In this document: in pieces, positions 23,901 to 39,009 of the stretch
Numbering within the stretch: the first letter of the stretch is position 1
Layout of the letters: the number at the start of each line of letters is the position of its first letter
Source of the DNA: Glandiceps talaboti
Taxonomy: Eukaryota > Hemichordata > Enteropneusta > Spengelidae
Assembly: GCF_964340395.1 (NCBI RefSeq)
Contig: NC_135553.1
Span: 13,980,001 to 14,030,000 of the forward strand
Reading direction: 5' to 3'
DNA length: 50,000 nt
Made by a program: the position numbers and the translations under genes
Notes under the pieces: generated by a model
What the model was told of the DNA's origin: nothing
What the model saw: the letters and a program-made list of their open reading frames with translations, nothing else
Databases searched by the model: none

Positions 23901-26009
23901 CTGTTGACCTTTTCTCGCACGCATAAGAAATGGCCAAAAAGGATAGCTGGAATCAAGAATACGTATAAATATTATATTTGACACTAAGTTTTTAAAAACA
24001 CAGAGGAATCAAGTAGATTAAGAAGAAAGCCTATGAGGCTATGTGCCTACTCGAAGGATATTTCATATGTCGTTTGCAATAAAAACGGATCGGATAACAG
24101 GACATACAGTGGAGTCGTTCGCGTATTTTCATTACATGAGATCTTGTACGGCATCTGAGTTGCCTACACAACAGATGCGTACTACGCAGTCGCTTTACTT
24201 CAGCATGGTTTGTTTTAATTCCCAACCCCTTTTGATAATACTGACAACAAACTCTCCTCACTACATAAACATCACGTGTAAATCATTTTATATTACGTAG
24301 ATATGGATGCGAGTTATGATAAAAACATAAAATGTTGAATTTGCAATACAAAAAGCCAAGAATACTCGATAATCGTTCAAACAGAGTTTCCTCTTTTCTG
24401 TGTTGTAGTACAGAAAGTCCTGAAAGTTACTATGATAATACCCCGTATACCAAACCGGTTATAACTGGTACAACATCGATTATCGCTCCTATTGTGATTT
24501 TCTATTCCTTCCCAAAGTAAACAAAAAATGGTCAATGACTATTCTCTCTACCGAAAATTATACTTGTCTTATTGATATGAAAACTTGTGGCGATACCTAT
24601 TGATTTCCCCAGTACTATATGGAAAAGGCGATACAATACCTACATAATCCTCCAAATGCCAGATTCCACCCATAAGCCAAAATGATCACCACATTCTACC
24701 ACTGCAGTGACTGTCATTTTCTCAAACATTTGCCTGTGGATGGCAAGTCTTAAAGAACGGGAGGAGTCACCTTTTGGAAATTCACGGTGTGAAATAATCA
24801 GATTGAATTGCGGTACTGATAATGCGACAACTAATATAGAAATATCGCCTGGACCGGCAACTATGAAATATTGAATGGTAATAATGCGAATGGTTTGTAT
24901 TAATAAACTTATACTATCACGTATGAATGCCAAAGGTCGAATTATCTCATTCTGTAAAATGTCAGAGGATAGTACCAATCCTTTAAGGGACAAATTCATT
25001 CCACCTTCAGCACTTTCATTTTTTTAATCACTATGGATCAGATATATGATATAAAGTCGGAAGACTTATTCCCTTGCTATGGAAACAGTTGTCTGCGCAT
25101 GTGCATAAACATTTACAGGCGAAAGCTCGGTACTCGAAAAATACAGTCTCATTCTAGCGGAGGAGTGGATATACAGAGGAAGCAAGCTATATGGCGAGAT
25201 AGGTAAGTCGGCAGATCGCGATGAAAAAATGAAGTTTGTTCTATTGTGTGTATTTTGTTTCATTTTACTGATATATATTAATAGTATTATTTTTCTAATG
25301 AAACCGAACCTTTTAAACGTATTTGACCATGATTTCAACTTACTGGAGACAGTCAGCCTTGACAAACATTCAAGTATTAAACATTTCATATTTCCGACAT
25401 TCGGATTCTCAAACCAGTAATCTGTCAACGCTGTGAACGTGTCCTACGTTCACGCTATCAACACGAGTTCGGAAAAGCTGAAGGTCGATCCAATATGACA
25501 AACAGGGACGATATTTAATCAATCAAATTAAACAAAGTTGACACTCTATCGCTGAAATCACCGAAGAAAGGACAGCGTTTTAGCATTTAATAGCCTCGTC
25601 CAGATGGATATCATTTGAAAAGATAGCATATCCTCCAGTACATATTAACAGAATGTAGATAGTTTGTGTCTACTAAGTGCATTTATTAAAGTGGATTTGC
25701 ATATCTTTATTGATAAATCTAACTGTCGCCCTAATCTTTTCAACAATCTTAAGCTTTAGAATATAGGTTAGAATATATGTTTTACCAATGGAATTCTTCT
25801 ATCGATATTAAATAGCATCGTGGAAGGAGTGTACATATAATTGTAGAAAGGTCGGAAATAAGATCAAATTTGTGCCACAAACTAGTGTTGTCTTTGAAGA
25901 AAGATATCATTCCTTGGTCTCACTTTAGTAAAATACTTTACAGTTACAGTGAAAAATTAGGTAGCAATGGTAACAACGCCTACTAAAACAATTTACAGAA
26001 CAGTGTCTA
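20912..26009. other. AT-rich stretch with a few weak coding candidates
   Basis: No confident gene. Frames of 119 codons (24640-24999, minus) and 120 codons (25066-25428, minus) have no recognised domain. At 25433-25453 a perfect 8-bp stem (GTGAACGT/ACGTTCAC) with a 5-base loop is present. The short plus-strand frame at 25229-25420 is described separately. Confidence 0.4.
25229..25420 (+). CDS. Possible signal-anchor first exon (weak)
   Basis: An ATG opens a 63-codon frame whose residues 3-24 form a strongly hydrophobic segment (VLLCVFCFILLIYINSIIFL) preceded by a lysine, as in a type II membrane protein or signal anchor. A polar stalk-like sequence with normal composition follows. A possible GT splice donor overlaps the stop codon (GTAATC at about 25417). 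If real, this could be the first exon of a Golgi enzyme or a secreted protein; equally, AT-rich DNA readily yields hydrophobic frames. No downstream exon was recognised. Confidence 0.15.
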   Translation: MKFVLLCVFCFILLIYINSIIFLMKPNLLNVFDHDFNLLETVSLDKHSSIKHFIFPTFGFSNQ

Positions 26010-26013
26010 AAGG

Positions 26014-26062
<49 letters not shown>
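26010..26062. repeat. (TTG)n trinucleotide microsatellite
   Basis: About 17 uninterrupted units; one plus-strand frame reads poly-Cys, an artefact of the repeat. Confidence 0.95.
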
Positions 26063-26425
26063 AACAGTATATGTTGTTTGCTGTTGTTTGTTGCTGTCGT
26101 CGTCCGACTAACACCATCAATCTACTTGCATAAACAAAGCACCAAGCGACTTAAACAGAGTAATATTGTTACTCAACTGGTTCATCTTCATCAAGCTTGA
26201 TTGACTTTTTTTAACCGAAACCCTTTGTTTATGAAGCGTGGTTAAACTTTTACTCATACTTAAATACCCAAATTTCTTATACCACGTTCAGTATGTATTG
26301 TCAGTAGGTAAATATAGATATTCCTTTCGACAGTTGTTGCTGCTACATCTGTTTCAATGACTTCTCCAATCCACCCACCTATACTTACATAACAAAGCAC
26401 GAAGTTGAATTTTGAGCATGCAATC

Positions 26426-26473
26426 TCACACACACACACCCACACACACACACATTATATATATATATATATA
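26426..26473. repeat. (CA)n followed by (TA)n
   Basis: About 14 CA units with one interruption lead directly into about nine TA units. Confidence 0.9.
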
Positions 26474-26985
26474 CTAAAATATACTATAAGACTAGACTAT
26501 TTTAAAGCTTATATACCATTCACAACTCATTCTGTTTGTTGTTCCTCTGTCTTGCAACTTCTTGTTTCGTCTTCAAGTTTGTTGTAGTCTTTTTATCATC
26601 TTGTTCTTGTTCTTTACATCTTCTATGTTCAATAGTGAGCATTTACACTGTGTATGCTCATCATGGAAGAAATGTTATGAATGGATTTAGAAACAATCCG
26701 TATCTTAATGCCAATATAGAAACATGAAGTATTCCACCTATCTACAGTGAAATTATCACAGAAGGTGGATGGCCAGTTAGATATACATAACTTACAAGAC
26801 ACCGCAATTTATATAGTAGGTAATCTTTTCACAGCTATGTTAGCTTGCTTGTTCAACACCTCTACCTATTCTATGACCACATTTGGATGATTCTGCCAAT
26901 TCTAGTTCAGATACTGAAGGAGAACAAGTGATATTAAGAAACATGTCTGCTCGTTGAATTCAAAGTAGAAGAGACACTGAGTATT

Positions 26986-27022
26986 ATAGTAGCAGTAGTA
27001 GTGGTGGTGGTTTATTATAAGC
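26986..27022 (-). mobile_element. LINE-type 3' tail, (CTA)n
   Basis: On the minus strand, TTATAATAAAC is followed by (CCA)n and (CTA)n. The same TATAATAAAC plus (CTA)n arrangement ends the sequence at 31100-31300, suggesting two insertions of one retroposon family. Only the tail is recognisable here; the body could extend to about 27120 but is not identifiable. Confidence 0.35.
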
Positions 27023-27120
27023 ATTAAGTATAAATTTCAATGGTGTTCCAAATCGTTGTAAATTAGGCAATGGCGGGTTTTCAATATATGATTTCTTGAT
27101 GACAAAGTCAAAATGAATCT

Positions 27121-29440
27121 GCAGAAGAAGGGAAGATCAAAGGAGAAAAAAAATCATATCTTTCACACGCACATCTGTGCATAGTTGCTTTGAATGTAAT
27201 CTCCGTTGTGAAATAAATTCTCGTGAATCAAGGTAATATAGTGCAGTAGTAAAAAACAGTTCATACAAATCGTTGATGCTCCTGCTAATAGTTTCGTAGC
27301 ATAATTCACAGAAATTGTTGAATTGTACGTACATCTTTCATTGTTCCTTCAAACCTCTATCTTCTGAAATGTCATCTAATATAAAATCGTGACAAGTCGA
27401 CAGTTTCATTACACGTAAGTGGTGATATAAGTCACGAATCGTAGACTTCACTTGAACATTCAAAAAGGTGATGCATTGAAATCAGCACAATAATTTGTCA
27501 CATCTCTTATCAGCCATGACAAACCGTAGTCCTATTATGTTTGGGATCCTTCAATGTTCCTCTGCAATTTTTATTTTCAACACTCGTTTCTGTTGAACCT
27601 TCCTTGCAATACAGTGGTCATAAATAAACGCACCGCGAATAGTATTTATTTTTTTTTAAGAAAAAAAAAAGAGGTACCTATGTGGTGTTTTTGTACTTAC
27701 TAACTCGTTTTTATATATAATATAGTACCAAGATCGAATCGAAGCTGCATGGATATACTTCACATCACTTCATTACCTACATTTTATATGTCCTTCAGAT
27801 GGAAATTTCAATACCGCTTAACGAGGCTCGTTACACATACAAGTTCAAAATGCATCGCCTAAGGTTAAGTTCATAGTTGTACGAGAAAGTCACGATCAAA
27901 ATACAAATACCAAACACATCTGATCAGTTTACCAGTAGGACACACGATTTTATCTTTTTATCTCATACGTAGTTTCTCCCGCACCCCGATGTGACATTCA
28001 ATTAATATTTTGATAAACAGGAGCATAAGTATGAATGTTTTTAATTTCAACTTTCTGAAATCGCGATTCATTTACTTTTCATTTAATTATCTCTGGGCCG
28101 ATAAGTTTATTATCAAGATACTCTTTCTTCCCTAATATTCCAATAACTATATTATTGGTGCGTGTTTTAGTTGTATAACCTTTAAGAAACAGTATTTTTT
28201 GATGAAACAAAATCGGGGATGGTTGGTAAATACATGATGATATGTCATGATATGACAGTAAGAACACAATATGGCATCAACATATTTAATAATCATAAAA
28301 GCTTTCCAGCAAAAACTAATCAACACAATATGTTTTGATATCATGTTTCTATTTCATGATTGAAGTTAATACAACATTTAATTTAATGGTAATAGCGAAT
28401 AGAAGGGTTGGTCTAGGGTTGAATGAATTCTTTACTTAATGATACAACCCTTGCAACAATTGTCTAGACATGATGATGATTAGAACGTCGTTTTATCAGT
28501 AATAGACAATTAACAACTGGATTTGAAGATGCCGAAGGTCTTCTCCCAATCACATTATCAGACTAGCATACACTGATACAAAACAACGTTGGCTGCCTCT
28601 GATCTAGGTTCATGTCATGTTTTTATCAGTTTGTTTTTTTATGTCTGTTAAAATTAGTCATATTGCTTGAGTATATTGCCATATACCATACGAGTAACTT
28701 TCATACATGCAAATGATGGTATTGTTTGTGCATCAAAGTACACGTATCAATGTGTTTGATTGTAAAAGGGAGAAGACTTTCCAAACCTTGGACGAAACCA
28801 GCTGAGTTTTAAAGGACAGGTTTAATGGTCCAGCACTGATAAATCAACGTTTTGTTCAGCAGTATATCTTGACAAGTGTTGGCAGAGTTGTAATAGGTTT
28901 AGATCATCACGGTGATCATCACGATCATTCAGGTTTCTCCTGGAGTACTGTACTGCAATCTACATGCATACATGAGTATACGAAAGAATGTTTCCACAGC
29001 TGTTCTTCAGTCAACCCCAAAGGGACAACAATGCCACTGGAAGCTATATAATTACCGATTCTTTGTATTAAGGCCCTTCGTTTTTTGTAATTATGCATCT
29101 TGTTCTTTTTAACCCTCAGTAATCGTAAAATGGCCACACTCAGAAGAGTACTCAGGTTTAGACGTTTCCAATATACGATCGTAAGCAATTATTTCTCAAG
29201 GATCTTGTAATTTAAGTTGGATATAAAAGACCCTAAATGCGAGTTCTATACACTACGAGTGGTTTGAGTATTAACTGGATGCTAACTTAACATGGTTATA
29301 GTTTTCAATTTGTTCTGGTGCAATAGCTTTAATTTCAAATATTTGTTGATTATGTCGTATTAGGCAAATCGTTTATAGCTACATGTTATTGACCAAATAT
29401 ATAATGTCATTTTAGTCGTGCATTTATCGTCAATGCCACA
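27121..29440. other. AT-rich stretch, nothing recognised
   Basis: Only short open frames without motifs. A small near-palindrome GATCATCACGGTGATCATC lies at about 28904-28922. Confidence 0.45.
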
Positions 29441-31099
<1,659 letters not shown>

Positions 31100-31300
31100 A
31101 GTAGTAGTAGTTTATTATAGTGACATGCAGATTTACAATAATTTACAATAAATATACGTATACAGATATACATCTGCCCAGCCCCTTCGGACTTATTTAT
31201 AAGTCACTTTTTCAAACAAATTAAACAAATAGAACATCTATAAACTTACATACAATGTCATAGGAGAAAAGTACAAAGAACGTATCTATGGCGATATTTA
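31100..31300 (-). mobile_element. LINE-like 3' end with (CTA)n tail
   Basis: On the minus strand the sequence runs through AAATCTGCATGTCACTATAA, an AATAAA signal and (CTA)n. This layout, a 3' UTR ending AATAAA plus a short simple tail, is typical of non-LTR retrotransposons. No RT sequence was seen immediately 5' of it on the same strand, so it would be a strongly truncated copy. The 5' limit is approximate. Confidence 0.4.
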
Positions 31301-31726
31301 CCACAACAATTTTTTTTCCTTCTCTCAAAAGCATTATACACATATATAGCTAAACGACGTGAACATCGTGCATTAAGGAAGTAAGTATTTGTTGGATAGT
31401 AATTTGCAAACTACTGTTTTAAGGACTTGTCTAATGGGGAATCGTTTAACGCAAGAGAACTAATGTATATTTTTGGCATCTTTATCGATAATTTAAATAT
31501 TAACTAAATGCAGCTGAGGCTTGTTGAAGCTGTTTAAAGCGTGCTGCTAGTGGTATGAAACGGAAAGTTGATTATAATAACCCAAGGAGGGGAATTCAGC
31601 GTTATCATAAATAATTCATGGTACGATAGTGCATATAAGATTTTTCAGCGATTGCTGAATATATTTAGAAATGAAAGGTCAATATTTAATTTAGACGAAC
31701 TGAAGAAATGTAAATGAGACTACAGA

Positions 31727-31783
31727 GAATGAATGAATGAATGAATGAATGAATGAATGAATGAATGAATGAATGAATGAATG
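31727..31783. repeat. (GAAT)n microsatellite
   Basis: About 14 uninterrupted GAAT units. Confidence 0.95.
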
Positions 31784-31954
31784 GAAAAGTAGGAAATTTA
31801 AAAAGAATTGTAACAGCGGAGCAAAAGCTAAACACATTTTGGGATATTGGTTGAGGGTAACTCGTCTCCCTTTTAGATAACGATAATTGGTTCACTTACT
31901 TTGCAAATTTGCTAAATACACTACTGATTTGCATCAATTTGACGATTAAGCTGA

Positions 31955-32450
31955 ATTGTATGATGAAATCAAACGTTTTGTAGATTCAGATTGCCAAAGA
32001 TGGAGTTGATTGTTGTGTTAATAACCTTAAATTGGGCAAAGCTCCTGACATCGATACACTCTTATCCGATGTTTTCAAAAATTGCCTGCATCAAGGAAGG
32101 TATCAAGGAAGTGATGTGTAAACTTGTTAACGCATTTCTTGAGGCCGGAGTCTTTTTTGCTGATCGGGAGTGGGTGCAAGTTGCTATCGATCCAATACAC
32201 AAGAAAGGCGATTAATTTTGTGTGAGTAACTGTAGATAATTTGCTCTGTTGCTAATAATGGGAAAAAATCCCGTAAGGCCAGGTTTCGCAAGTCACATTG
32301 CACGTCAGACATTATTTTGTGTTCTCCGCACTTTTGTTTCAAATGATTTGGCACACAAAAAAGGGAGACTGTATATAGTAACATTTATCGACTTTGTGAA
32401 ACTCTTTGACCATATCGATCGTTTTATAATCTATAATCTGAAAATCGCAC
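31955..32450 (+). pseudogene. Decayed non-LTR retrotransposon reverse transcriptase
   Basis: Pieces of the RT domain occur in order but in different frames and broken by stops. LKLGKAPDIDTLLSDVFKN (from about 32026) matches the GKAPGxDG block. KLVNAFLEAGVFFADREWV and then DPIHKKGD (about 32120-32213) match the LFN..L..G.FP..W and P.HKKGD blocks. After two in-frame stops, FALLLIMGK is the degenerate NYRGIALL..GK block, and IVTFIDFVKLFDHIDR (about 32380-32427) is RT motif A, with the first catalytic Asp retained. Sequence after motif A is unrecognisable. It is clearly dead; clade assignment (CR1, I or similar) is open. Confidence 0.85.
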
Positions 32451-35400
32451 TTTCTTTTTCCTCTTATTCTGTATGTCTTACATACATATTTCTATATCAG
32501 TTTCTAGCGATCTGTTCAGTTTATTTTTTTTATATTAATGTTAGTACATTTTGGTGGCGACCATTATCATACTGAATAAACAACTGTAGATTACAATATT
32601 TTCAAGTAATAGCAAGTAAAGCGTTTCGAATATTGTCCAGAAAGTGACGATAAGATCGATTACTGTCAAAAGTGTGTAGGCCGTAAAGGAGGGATATTTA
32701 TAAAATGCCATTTCTGCATATATATCTCTGTCGTCTCCTGCATGCTTTTCCTAGATATCGTTAATTTTGTCTGTGCTTACATCCGTGATATGTGGTGTCT
32801 CCTAAGCTAAAATCCTATTATTAACCGAATTCCAAACAAACAGAAAAGTCTATGTTCATACCTAAATTACGTTGTCTAATCCTTAAAATGTGTTAAGGAT
32901 AAATCAATGCCACGCCTTGAAGATTTATAGTATAGACATCAAATAGTACAAGCTCGATTTACAATTTAGAACTTGGATGGTTTACATTCGTAAAACAACG
33001 GTTGATGAATTAATCTAGAGTAATGATGATGTCGATGAATGCAAAAAAGTATTGGTTATGAATTGCATAATCGATGGCATAATGGGGGGGGGGGGTCATA
33101 ACATTTTCAGCTTGTGTATACTCATTAATACATTGAATCGTTTATGAATTATGCCTAGATACCATGATTGAGTTCTGTCAATTACAATTGCTGTTTTTAT
33201 GCTTCAGTAAAGGGCATAATACAGGCATATTTTAAGATGCAGCAAAAGTCCCCCCCCCTCCCTCCCCAACAAACTATCCCCATCAGGTACTTTGCTCAGA
33301 TTATGTCTATTTAAACACAAGTTTTCCTTTGACAAAATTCTATAAATACAACGGGGCAATTATGCATATATATGGTTATGGGGTATATTGTTTTATTCCC
33401 ATGAGAGAAAGTACTTCGGTTAACGTTTGAGTTATATTTGAATGGTGGATATGTGTATAATGAAGTATGTAGTAATTAGATTAGCGCTTCGACCAACAAT
33501 TAACCTTGATAATGTGTGGTAGACAAGGGTCAAGGCATTCAAATATAGATTACATCTAAGCTTACAGTGAAACTTAATCGAGCCGTAAAACGTGAATGGG
33601 ATGAAGTGTGATTTATGAGATAAGGACAGTTAGTAAGAACTTTATATCAAAGCATTCCTACTGTGTGGTGAGTCCGAAAACCATGGTTAAAACCATGTGA
33701 GGTCTTACAATGATTACACTCTATGATTAGACGGCAAAATTTAATTTTCAGTGTTGACTTTGAACTCCACATTCCGTATGATGTTGAAATCTAGCAAGTT
33801 CTTATTCAACCATGTTCATATCTAAACATATTGCTGTCTTGTCCCTTTTCGCAGCTCGACTAATTTTCACTGTAAACTCTTACCATCTAAACCTTTGCAT
33901 TGATTCAATGTTTGGTTCTTGCCTGGGATATCAATTTCTTTCATAGTACATATACAAGCATAGGTTTATATAAACACTTACAACACAGGGGTTATAACCT
34001 CTGGAGACTTCAATAAAGGCGACAACGTTCACGTGGAATAACGTTCACTTTATAGCACTTATGATATGTTCAACATCTATGAATTAAAACAATCTGCAGG
34101 ATTCAAATTAGTACGTATTTACACATGAGTGATAACAAAATAGCGTCTGATGGATACTGAGGTTGGCACGGTGTGTTCCTATAGGTCATATAAACCCGTG
34201 CCATTTTCAGTGACAAACTCATTACTAGATAGCTTTTCATCGGATGATTGCTCACCAGGCAATATCAGTCCACTTGAGAAGCACGTACAGATTAAGCAAA
34301 TTCCCCGAAAAGAACTCGTATATTAACTACATGACTAAACTAGCCATTTCAGAAAGGAATTTGCTACATGCACCGTTGTGAGCGTAGTTGTTATTGTTCA
34401 CTGATCTCACCGTGTCTTTATATACTTGTTAATGTTTCTCCTTCAGTGTTATAATTTCAACCGTTGCTTTGGATCCGGAGTTCACATTTCCATAACAGTG
34501 TTACACCTGATGTCTCAATTGTCTAACCCAATGCAACTTAGTAGATCTCCGGATCCATTCAAACTGCCTCTCTTTCAAGGTACCGTATCTAACGGGCTTG
34601 TAAGAAGTCGGGAATTAAACCCATGCATGCTGAAGGAGACACACTCAGTCAGTATCGGGATTCCGATGTCGAATTCAAAGTGAAGTCTTTATTTCAAAAT
34701 TCCCTGACATCAAGTTTTTACAGATTGGCTAGTCCGAATTACGTCATTTAATCTTAATATAACTTTACCATGAAACGTGTCCTATCTTCTAGACCATTAT
34801 AGTGTGTTCTAGATAGTATCTTAGGCTACGTCATGTATAAATTGTCTATCACACATGTGGGAAATATTCTGTTAATTTAATAACCATATCTCAACTCCTT
34901 CACTTGTTTGTATTTCATGTTTTCACCCAAACACTTGACGATTGTCATCTAATACAGATACATATTAATAAAATAATAATATTTTGCTCGCTTCCGCTAA
35001 ATAATCTGTTTTGTCACTAAAGCAAAATAAATATACGGAAATATATACACAATTTGGACTTATAGTCAAAATGTCAAGGTTCCAATTATGACATTTTAGG
35101 GTCTTCACAACAGTATTAAATGTAGTGCTTATTAACAACATAAAACTAAGTTTTGTTAAATGGAAGAAGTAGGTGGGATTAGTTCAAGGCTTGGATTGTT
35201 TAGTGTAAGTTGCCCAGCTTATTTCAATCACTGGGTAATGTCTGTGGAAAAACTTTCATTTCCCATTACCAACTTAAAGATCATTTAGTAAATTCAAAGT
35301 TAAGGCGCAGTTGGTCTTTGTGCACTATTGTCATGACTTGGGTATTATTGGCGATATAGGGTAAGATTGTAATAAGCATCTTGCATTAACTCGAGCAAAC

Positions 35401-38400
35401 GCTGCAATGTAGTAAAGTTAGGGTTAGAGATAAAGAAAGTCAGGGTTACATTAGCTTCGAAGCTTTTAAAATTTATTTCGGTAGCTTTGGATATTTCTTG
35501 AGATCGTTCCCCCAACGATCGAGATCAATTCTATGCGTGTCATGGGGTAATGTTTCTTATTGTAATCAAGTACAGCGACAATACATCTGCATAACCTTTT
35601 GGTAATTTACCTATATTCTCAAAAAAAACTCAAGGTTTAGACAAATGCTCTTTATCCTCGTCTGTCTAAATGTGAACCTAGGTCTCCGGTTTTCACGCCG
35701 TACGTTAAATCGTATGTAACCTGCATGTGCAGTAAAATATGCTTATAGGTTTACAAAAACATCTATCCTGTATTATATTGAGTTAAAAAGAGGTTTGCCA
35801 ACAAATTTATCGAGTTTCATTTCAACGCACATATTCAAAGCATACATGATATGCAATTGTAGCTAAATGTAGCTAACTTATAATTACGACAATTTAAGCT
35901 CAAAGTCATTATTCCATAATTCGCGTTACCCCGAAGGTGATGAAATTATCGATTTTCAGGAACGAACACCTGCTCAAGCCAAAGTCTACAAACCTGACGT
36001 TGTGTCGCCAACTAGCTTTATCACGTGTAGCCCAAAGACAACATGAGGATTATTTGCAACCGTAAGCTAAATCTGTCATTGTTAAGCGCTAACTCAAAGC
36101 TTGATATTTCCGGAAGGTTTTCTAACAACCTAATGTATAATCATCACGGCGACGATTTTGAAACAGTTGCACAAGTAAGCATTAGGCTTTACCTCTATCC
36201 GCTTATGATAACTCTTTCTGAATCTGTTATTCTATTCGGTTTTGTATTGTGTCATTATATTTCTTTGCTTTTTGGAAACTCGTTGAGTTTAGTTCTTTTG
36301 AGACATCCACTTCCCCATGTGTATTCTTTGCATCCTGCAAACATTTCCTAGCTTCTTTCTACCTTGTCACTGCATATCTCGATATCAACAGATAAACTGG
36401 CCACATGGATGCGTGCATGTTTGTTATTTTGGAGTTTTATAATAAGCTTTGTCACTTTTTTCAATGTTTTTTTTAATCAATAAATTAAAAAAAGGGTTTG
36501 AAAGATGTGTTAACGTTGTTTGGAGAAGTACATTATCTGTCTATAAACTGAGTTTAAAACACAATACTCACTAAATACGGCATGTCCAGTCTGTACATGC
36601 ATGGTTAAGTTTCGATAACATTAGACAATTTTGAGGAAAAGACAATCACATACGCAGATTTATCGTTTCACAAGTAGTAAATACGTAGTAGAGTTCTTTT
36701 ATCAGTTTAAACTCCAAGATAAATACCCATTTCCCATCTCATCTCAGTATTTTGCCATCTATTGGGTTACAAACACGGACTGGGATCTACTTTACGTTCA
36801 CATTGTTTCTTCTTTGCAGAAAACTCCCCATACAAAATGTCATATAAATTACAACCCTTGCAGCACATGTCTAGAAATACGGCTGATCATGGGAAAGTCT
36901 TCTCCTTATCACACTCTCTGAAGGTTAGTCATATGGTATATGAATCTGACCAACTTTCACAGACATAAACAAACTGATAAGAAAATGGCGTGAACCTACA
37001 CTAGAGGCATATGCTGTTGTTTGATATGGATGTTTATCTAAAAAAAAGAGCAGACTTGTCGGCACCTTCACAGCAAATTTTACTGGTAAAATAACGTTCA
37101 GATCAAAGGCATCTCGAGACAACTGCTGTAAGGTTTGTAAAAAATCCACAAATGATCATGAAGTATTTCGCATGTATATGGTTATGTCTACTGTGTAATG
37201 TGTTTATATATACCCCTTGTTTAATAGAAAGGATGGTTTGTACAAAACTCAGACATTGTAAATCGTAAATCAGGAGATAAAATTAAATGTTGACCTAACA
37301 TTGTGTAATGAAATCGAAAATTGATATTTTTAAGGGAAATGAAGTAAATACTTGAGATGGATTTGCAAACATAAAGTCATATCTATGAAATGATGGCAAA
37401 TACAAATGAAATAAGGTTTTGTAAACATACGTTCTTTTATTTTCTATTATATTCACTTTGTTTTTTAGCTCTGTCCTGCCGGAATTGTTTTCACAACTTT
37501 GTGTGTTTTTGTAAGTTTTCGATGGCCATCAGGCTTGATTAAACAAGAACTGTTACAACATATATTGTTGATGAAATTATCTCAACATATCGTTATGATA
37601 ATGTCATTAACCCCCTCCCCTTCCCAATACACCCCCACCCGATCTTGAGATCTTCGTTATTCATTTGATTTACCAGTCAGCGATAGAACGAACACGCTAA
37701 ATGCTACTCCGCTGTTTAAGGCCTGGCCGCAGCAGCCATTTTTTTTTTGTATTTGTTGTGTCACAAAATTTGAATATCTTTAAAATGGGGTAGGCCAACC
37801 GCATCCTACGTAAAGGCTCGAACAACCAGGTAAAGATATTCAGAGTTTTAGACGGTTTTGTGTCCTGTCTTTTGGCACCTATAGGTCTCCTGTAAAACCA
37901 CAGAGAACTGAGGTGATTCCATGATAAAAAGGGCGTTATTGTGACTTCGCCAACACAACCATTTTTAAATATTTTCTATAGGGATGAACTAGGAACACCT
38001 AAGGTATGATGCTTATGGCAAGCGGGTCTACTATTCGTGATGAATATTCTACAATGTAGAATCCAAGCCCCGAAAACAATTTCCACACAGTGTGAATGAC
38101 AAATTTGCTGCGGTGTTCACCAACGTCATATCTTAACTCACACTGTCTTTCAATTGGAATATACTGCTGAATTCAAGTAAAGGTATAGATTATTCAGAAA
38201 TAAATCCAAAATTCATGACATTTTTGTCACATGTCTTATTATTTTGATTCTAACGACTTTGAATGTAGGTTACACCGTATTGTATGTTGTTCTACTATTT
38301 CTTCACTATTTGTCGTTTTTTTAAAAATTAATTTCATACAAATACAATTACGAACGTTCATCTAGCCAACAGACGTACCTCCAGTCAAATACTTAAATTA

Positions 38401-39009
38401 CTTGGGCTATGATAAATCTAAGTTTGATAAACCACAATTTCTAGAGAATGTGTATTCGGTACGCCCCAACGGCATACTCTACTGTGATGGATAATTTTAA
38501 TTAGTGAAACGTGCTTTCGCCTTGGCAAGATTTTTTTTCTTCAAGTTGCTGCGTGATGTCTATAGTCTGAATTTTGACAAAGTGTAATTATATGACATAA
38601 TCGCGCCAGGGATCTGAACCCGGGGGTCTTGACTTGTGGCTATCATGCACATAGTTGTACGATGTCATATTGTTATATATATTTATGACATACATCGATC
38701 TATTATTCAATGAGAATATCTGCCTTTCAAGAAAGTAATCAGATTTCTTTTCAACTACACTGGCCTAGCAGACTACAGAATTTGATGGGCAATGCAAGTT
38801 TTATAACCTACTTCTATACTTTGTTGTTTTGGTGTATCTAAAGCAATACAAATAAATTAAATTCACTATCGAACGTTAACCTTCAACTCAACCTCAACCC
38901 GGTTGCTATGGAAACAGCACAAAATTGGTACTTCCTACGATTAATTAACAAATGGCAATTTACAAGCTCATGCTTATCAGAGATTTACCAATATATTCAC
39001 ATCACCGGA
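32451..39009. other. Long AT-rich stretch without confident genes
   Basis: No gene, RNA gene or mobile element was recognised with confidence over 6.5 kb. A poly-G run lies at about 33084-33095 and a C-run at about 33250-33268. A GATCGTT/AACGATC hairpin with a C5 loop lies near 35503-35521. A B-box-like element is near 38611-38623 (minus). A weak GPCR-like frame at 36043-36351 is listed separately. Confidence 0.45.
36043..36351 (+). CDS. Weak candidate: possible GPCR N-terminus or relic
   Basis: The 102-residue frame starts at an ATG with A at -3. Its first half is polar and has NLS and similar sites. Its second half is strongly hydrophobic and contains LFGNSLSLVLLRHPLP, resembling the GNxLSLxVLxR segment at the cytoplasmic end of transmembrane helix 1 in class A peptide GPCRs. 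It stops before helix 2. Downstream in another frame FYLVTAYLD loosely resembles a helix 2 start. It may be a decayed receptor, a first exon, or coincidence in AT-rich DNA. Confidence 0.2.
   Translation: MRIICNRKLNLSLLSANSKLDISGRFSNNLMYNHHGDDFETVAQVSIRLYLYPLMITLSESVILFGFVLCHYISLLFGNSLSLVLLRHPLPHVYSLHPANIS

Noticed and set aside
33084-33268. G-run and C-run 165 bp apart as ends of another hAT-like element
   Set aside because: Sequence beyond the homopolymers does not match between the two ends, so there is no terminal inverted repeat.
38611-38623. B-box-like GGTTCAGATCC on the minus strand as a further SINE or tRNA
   Set aside because: No convincing A-box at the right distance and no similarity to the SINE body seen elsewhere in the window.
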